Below are positions 6,395 through 6,532 of a DNA stretch of 6,532 nucleotides, piece by piece. Both the position numbers and the translations under genes were made by a program. The stretch's first letter is position 1; the number at the start of each line of letters is the position of its first letter. Source of the stretch: an uncultured Streptomyces sp. (GTDB lineage: Bacteria > Actinomycetota > Actinomycetes > Streptomycetales > Streptomycetaceae). The stretch covers positions 1 to 6,532 of the forward strand of contig CAMLJW010000309.1 in the NCBI GenBank assembly GCA_946480485.1. Direction: 5' to 3'. The notes beneath the pieces were generated by a model that was given only the letters and a program-made list of their open reading frames with translations, was not told the origin of the DNA and searched no databases.

Positions 6395-6437
6395 GCGCCG
6401 CCGGGAGCGGACCGAAAGGTCGGGGATCCGGAGGCGC
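6395..6437 (+). terminator. Nested hairpin with GAAA tetraloop downstream of the HAD gene
   Basis: GCGCC (6395-6399) pairs with GGCGC (6433-6437), CGG with CCG inside it, and GACC-GAAA-GGTC (6410-6421) forms the tip with a GNRA tetraloop. It starts 10 nt after the TAA at 6382-6384. It probably terminates or stabilises the HAD mRNA; internal loops make it weaker than the gltX terminator. Confidence 0.4.
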
Positions 6438-6445
6438 AAACTAGA

Positions 6446-6466
6446 ACAAGACCCTAAGGGGCTTGT
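6446..6466 (+). terminator. Hairpin just upstream of tRNA-Gln
   Basis: ACAAGACCC and GGGGCTTGT pair over nine positions with one A-G mismatch and a 3-nt TAA loop, followed by GTTT. It ends 7 nt before the tRNA. It could be a terminator for transcripts arriving from the left or a processing signal in the tRNA leader. No clear tRNA promoter is visible. Confidence 0.35.
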
Positions 6467-6473
6467 GTTTCAG

Positions 6474-6532
6474 TGGCCTATGGTGTAATTGGCAGCACGA
6501 CTGATTCTGGTTCAGTTAGTCTAGGTTCGAGT
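6474..6532 (+). tRNA. tRNA-Gln, anticodon CTG (3' end off window)
   Basis: The 5' 59 nt fit the cloverleaf: acceptor strand TGGCCTA (6474-6480), T8, D-arm GTG/CAC with TAATTGGCAG in the loop, anticodon stem ACTGA/TCAGT (6500-6504 with 6512-6516), and loop TTCTGGT with anticodon CTG at 6507-6509, reading CAG. The T-arm begins (GGTTCGA) and is cut by the window end, so the T-stem and acceptor 3' strand are unseen. In a bacterium without GlnRS this tRNA is charged by GluRS and amidated by GatCAB. Confidence 0.95.

Noticed and set aside
1..6532. CRISPR arrays, insertion sequences, prophage or attachment sites
   Set aside because: No spaced direct repeats, transposase or integrase motifs, or terminal inverted repeats were seen; a tRNA gene is present but its 3' end, where integration would occur, is outside the window.

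Overview
The window looks like a piece of a Streptomyces (or close actinomycete) chromosome. It is very GC-rich, real genes have codon third positions that are mostly G or C, starts are often GTG, and the gene content is typical: a conservon-type sensor kinase, a fumarylacetoacetate-hydrolase-family enzyme, glutamyl-tRNA synthetase, a HAD phosphatase and tRNA-Gln. From memory this order matches the S. coelicolor region around cvn1 and gltX (about SCO5544 to SCO5548). I could not check that by alignment.

Layout. Positions 1-2234 hold the N-terminal 744 codons of a minus-strand membrane sensor histidine kinase (CvnA type: nitrate-sensor-like extracytoplasmic region, HAMP, kinase core); its C-terminus lies beyond the left edge. 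A roughly 490-bp, relatively AT-rich intergenic region (2235-2723) separates it from everything else, which is on the plus strand. The right end of this region carries four short, near-adjacent palindromes. It leads into two very small genes not normally noticed: a 34-codon ORF with a strong ribosome binding site (2724-2828) and a 62-codon ORF (2825-3013). They overlap by ATGA, and the second carries the heptapeptide TANPRRT twice. A perfect 11-bp hairpin follows the second small stop codon.

Next come a fumarylacetoacetate-hydrolase-family enzyme (3160-3966) and gltX (3959-5434), which overlap by 8 bp and are probably translationally coupled. A 13-bp perfect-stem terminator (5465-5498) ends that unit. 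A HAD-family hydrolase (5617-6384) follows; its start has little Shine-Dalgarno and a -10-like hexamer only 6 bp away, so it may be leaderless. After a structured 90-bp spacer, the window ends inside a tRNA-Gln(CUG) gene.

Functionally the centre is housekeeping: GluRS supplies Glu-tRNA for protein and tetrapyrrole synthesis. In actinomycetes, which lack GlnRS, it is also expected to mischarge tRNA-Gln for the GatCAB amidotransferase, and a tRNA-Gln gene lies about 1 kb downstream. The least explained part is the micro-operon at 2724-3013 with its palindrome cluster; I recognise neither small protein.
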